A stretch of DNA of 7,031 nt from an uncultured bacterium. Its GTDB lineage: Bacteria > Methylomirabilota > Methylomirabilia > Rokubacteriales > CSP1-6. The notes below the pieces were generated by a model. That model searched no databases, had not been told where the DNA came from, and saw nothing but the letters and a program-made list of their open reading frames with translations. Positions 5,859-7,031 of the stretch are shown in pieces (position 1 is the first letter of the stretch; the number at the start of each line of letters is the position of its first letter). The position numbers and the translations under genes are program-made. The DNA lies in the NCBI GenBank assembly GCA_946479205.1, contig CAMLFJ010000177.1, forward strand, positions 1 to 7,031, given 5' to 3'.

Positions 5859-7016
5859 TCATCCGGCGAGGGCCCGGCGCATCCGCTCCAGGCCTTCGGT
5901 CAGGATCGACCGCGGAGAGCCGAAGTTGAGCCGCACGAAGCCCCGGCCGCCCCGGCCGAAGAGGGCGCCGTCGTTGAACGCCACCTTCGCGCGCTCCAGG
6001 AAGAACGTGAATGGATCCGCCGCGGCGGCTCCCGCGTTCCGGCAATCGAGCCAGGCGAGGTAGGTGCCCTCGGGCGGGGTCATCGTGACGCCGGGCAAGT
6101 GCCCGCGCACGTAGTCGGCCAGGTAATCCCGGTTGGCTTCGAGGTAGCGCATCAGCTCGCCGAGCCACGCGTCCCCGTCGCGGTACGCGGCGAAGGCGGC
6201 GGCGTAGCCGAGGACGTTGACCTGCGTCTGCACGTAGTCGCCCCGCGCGGCCATGAAGCGCTCGCGCAGCGAGGCATCCGGAACGACCGCCACCGAGACC
6301 TTGAGGCCGGCCAGGTTGAACGTCTTGCTGGGCGCCATCAGGGTGATCGTGCGCCGCTCGATCTCGGGGCCGAGGGAGGCCATCGGGATGTGGCGCTGGC
6401 CCTGGTAGAGCAGATCGCAGTGGATCTCGTCGGCGATGATCGGCAGGTCGCGCTCGAGGCAGATCTGCGCCATGCCCGCGAGCTCGGCCCGGGTGAACAC
6501 GCGCCCGACCGGATTGTGCGGGTTGCAGAGCAGGAAGGCGCGGGTGCGGGCGTGGATGGCGCCGCGGAACGCGTCGAGGTCCACCGCGTAGCGGCCGTCG
6601 CGATCGCGGGCCAGGGGGACCTCGTCGCGGGTGAGCTCGTGATTGCCGGGGGACCGGAGGATCGGCGGATAGACCGGCACCTGCATCAGGAGCCCGTCGC
6701 CCGGCTTCGTGAGCGCGTGGCAGGCCACGTTGAAGCCGGGGATCACCCCGGCGATCATGACCACCGCCTCCGGCGACACCGTCCAGCCGTAGCGCTTCTG
6801 CAGACGGTCCACGAAGACCTGCGCGAACTCCGGCTCCTCGAAGCCGTAGCCGTACACGCCGTGCTCGACCCGCTCGCGGAGCGCGCGCACCACCGGCTCC
6901 GGCGAGGCGAAGTCCATGTCCGCGACCCAGAGCGGGAGCACGTCGGCGGGATACTTCCGCCACTTGTTGCTGGCGGTGGAGCGGCGCTCGATGACGCGGT
7001 CGAAGTCGTAGGCCAT
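5859..7016 (-). CDS. MalY/PatB-family PLP-dependent C-S lyase / aminotransferase
   Basis: This 385-residue fold-type I PLP enzyme belongs to the MalY/PatB group, which typically cleaves cystathionine or cysteine S-conjugates to a thiol, pyruvate and ammonia. Visible family marks, numbered from the ATG at 7016, are: start MAYDFDRVIERRSTASNKW; WVADMDF at 30-36; YGYG at 55-58; VPVYPP near 113-118; CNPHNPVGRVF at 164-174; IIADEIHCDL at 193-202, whose D196 pairs with the pyridine nitrogen; and SKTFNLAGL with the Schiff-base K231. R362 in FVRLNF binds the substrate carboxylate. Length and motifs are complete, so it should be active. A GTG at 7025 would add three residues (MTA). I prefer the ATG because family members begin M-x-YDFD, and a GGGTGA stretch lies just upstream of it. 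The natural substrate (cystathionine, cysteine or another beta-substituted amino acid) cannot be told from sequence. No neighbouring sulfur-metabolism gene is visible, and the upstream context lies outside the window. Confidence 0.93.
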   Translation of the reverse strand: MAYDFDRVIERRSTASNKWRKYPADVLPLWVADMDFASPEPVVRALRERVEHGVYGYGFEEPEFAQVFVDRLQKRYGWTVSPEAVVMIAGVIPGFNVACHALTKPGDGLLMQVPVYPPILRSPGNHELTRDEVPLARDRDGRYAVDLDAFRGAIHARTRAFLLCNPHNPVGRVFTRAELAGMAQICLERDLPIIADEIHCDLLYQGQRHIPMASLGPEIERRTITLMAPSKTFNLAGLKVSVAVVPDASLRERFMAARGDYVQTQVNVLGYAAAFAAYRDGDAWLGELMRYLEANRDYLADYVRGHLPGVTMTPPEGTYLAWLDCRNAGAAAADPFTFFLERAKVAFNDGALFGRGGRGFVRLNFGSPRSILTEGLERMRRALAG

Positions 7017-7031
7017 GGCGGTCACCCGGGG

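Noticed and set aside
1..7031. RNA genes, CRISPR arrays, insertion sequences, att sites, phage or toxin-antitoxin genes
   Set aside because: No cloverleaf-like or rRNA sequence, no regularly spaced short repeats, no transposase or integrase motif and no terminal inverted repeats were seen. Coding composition is uniform throughout.

Overview
The window is very GC-rich (about 70% by eye), densely packed bacterial chromosome. Intergenic gaps are short (longest 137 nt) and there are no RNA genes, insertion sequences, CRISPR arrays or phage genes. Most genes with visible context have either a classical AGGAGG-type ribosome site or a GTG/ATG start with none. The combination of a two-PDZ Do-family protease, a FecR/DUF6600 secreted protein and a small 'VLPGTG...QRRYDNAYxQCMYAKG' lipoprotein implies a diderm envelope. 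It fits an environmental high-GC lineage such as Methylomirabilota/Rokubacteria or a deltaproteobacterial relative. That placement is inference from gene content and composition only.

Layout, left to right. On the + strand: a small two-helix membrane protein with a C-terminal CxxC...CxxC zinc ribbon (6-392), a membrane-anchored TPR protein (450-1025) and, 34 nt later behind a strong ribosome site, an HtrA/DegP-type periplasmic serine protease (1060-2514). The last two look like one transcription unit, closed by a 16-bp-stem hairpin at 2538-2579. A lone DUF488 gene (2619-3128) follows. It runs head-on, with a single base between the two stop codons, into a minus-strand unit.

That minus-strand unit, read from right to left, is a small cysteine-paired lipoprotein (5721-5374) and, 21 nt on, a secreted FecR-DUF6600 protein (5352-4045). 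The FecR-DUF6600 frame stays open far past its amber stop: after TAG at 4045-4047 the same frame continues for 304 codons (to 3130) as a Pro/Gln/Arg-rich, repeat-bearing arm. The simplest reading is one originally longer gene of about 740 codons interrupted by a single nonsense codon. TAG is the ordinary stop of three other reading frames here, so genome-wide reassignment is unlikely. The 137-nt region upstream of this unit carries a 14-bp direct repeat with a 33-bp period and a perfect 10-bp palindrome, a plausible control region. At the right edge is a minus-strand MalY/PatB-type PLP enzyme (7016-5859), metabolically unrelated to the rest.

The envelope theme (HtrA quality control, anchored TPR protein, secreted FecR/DUF6600 protein, lipoprotein) is the main coherent thread. 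I do not see a clear undescribed multi-gene system. The in-frame amber and the repeat-bearing upstream region are the parts most worth checking.
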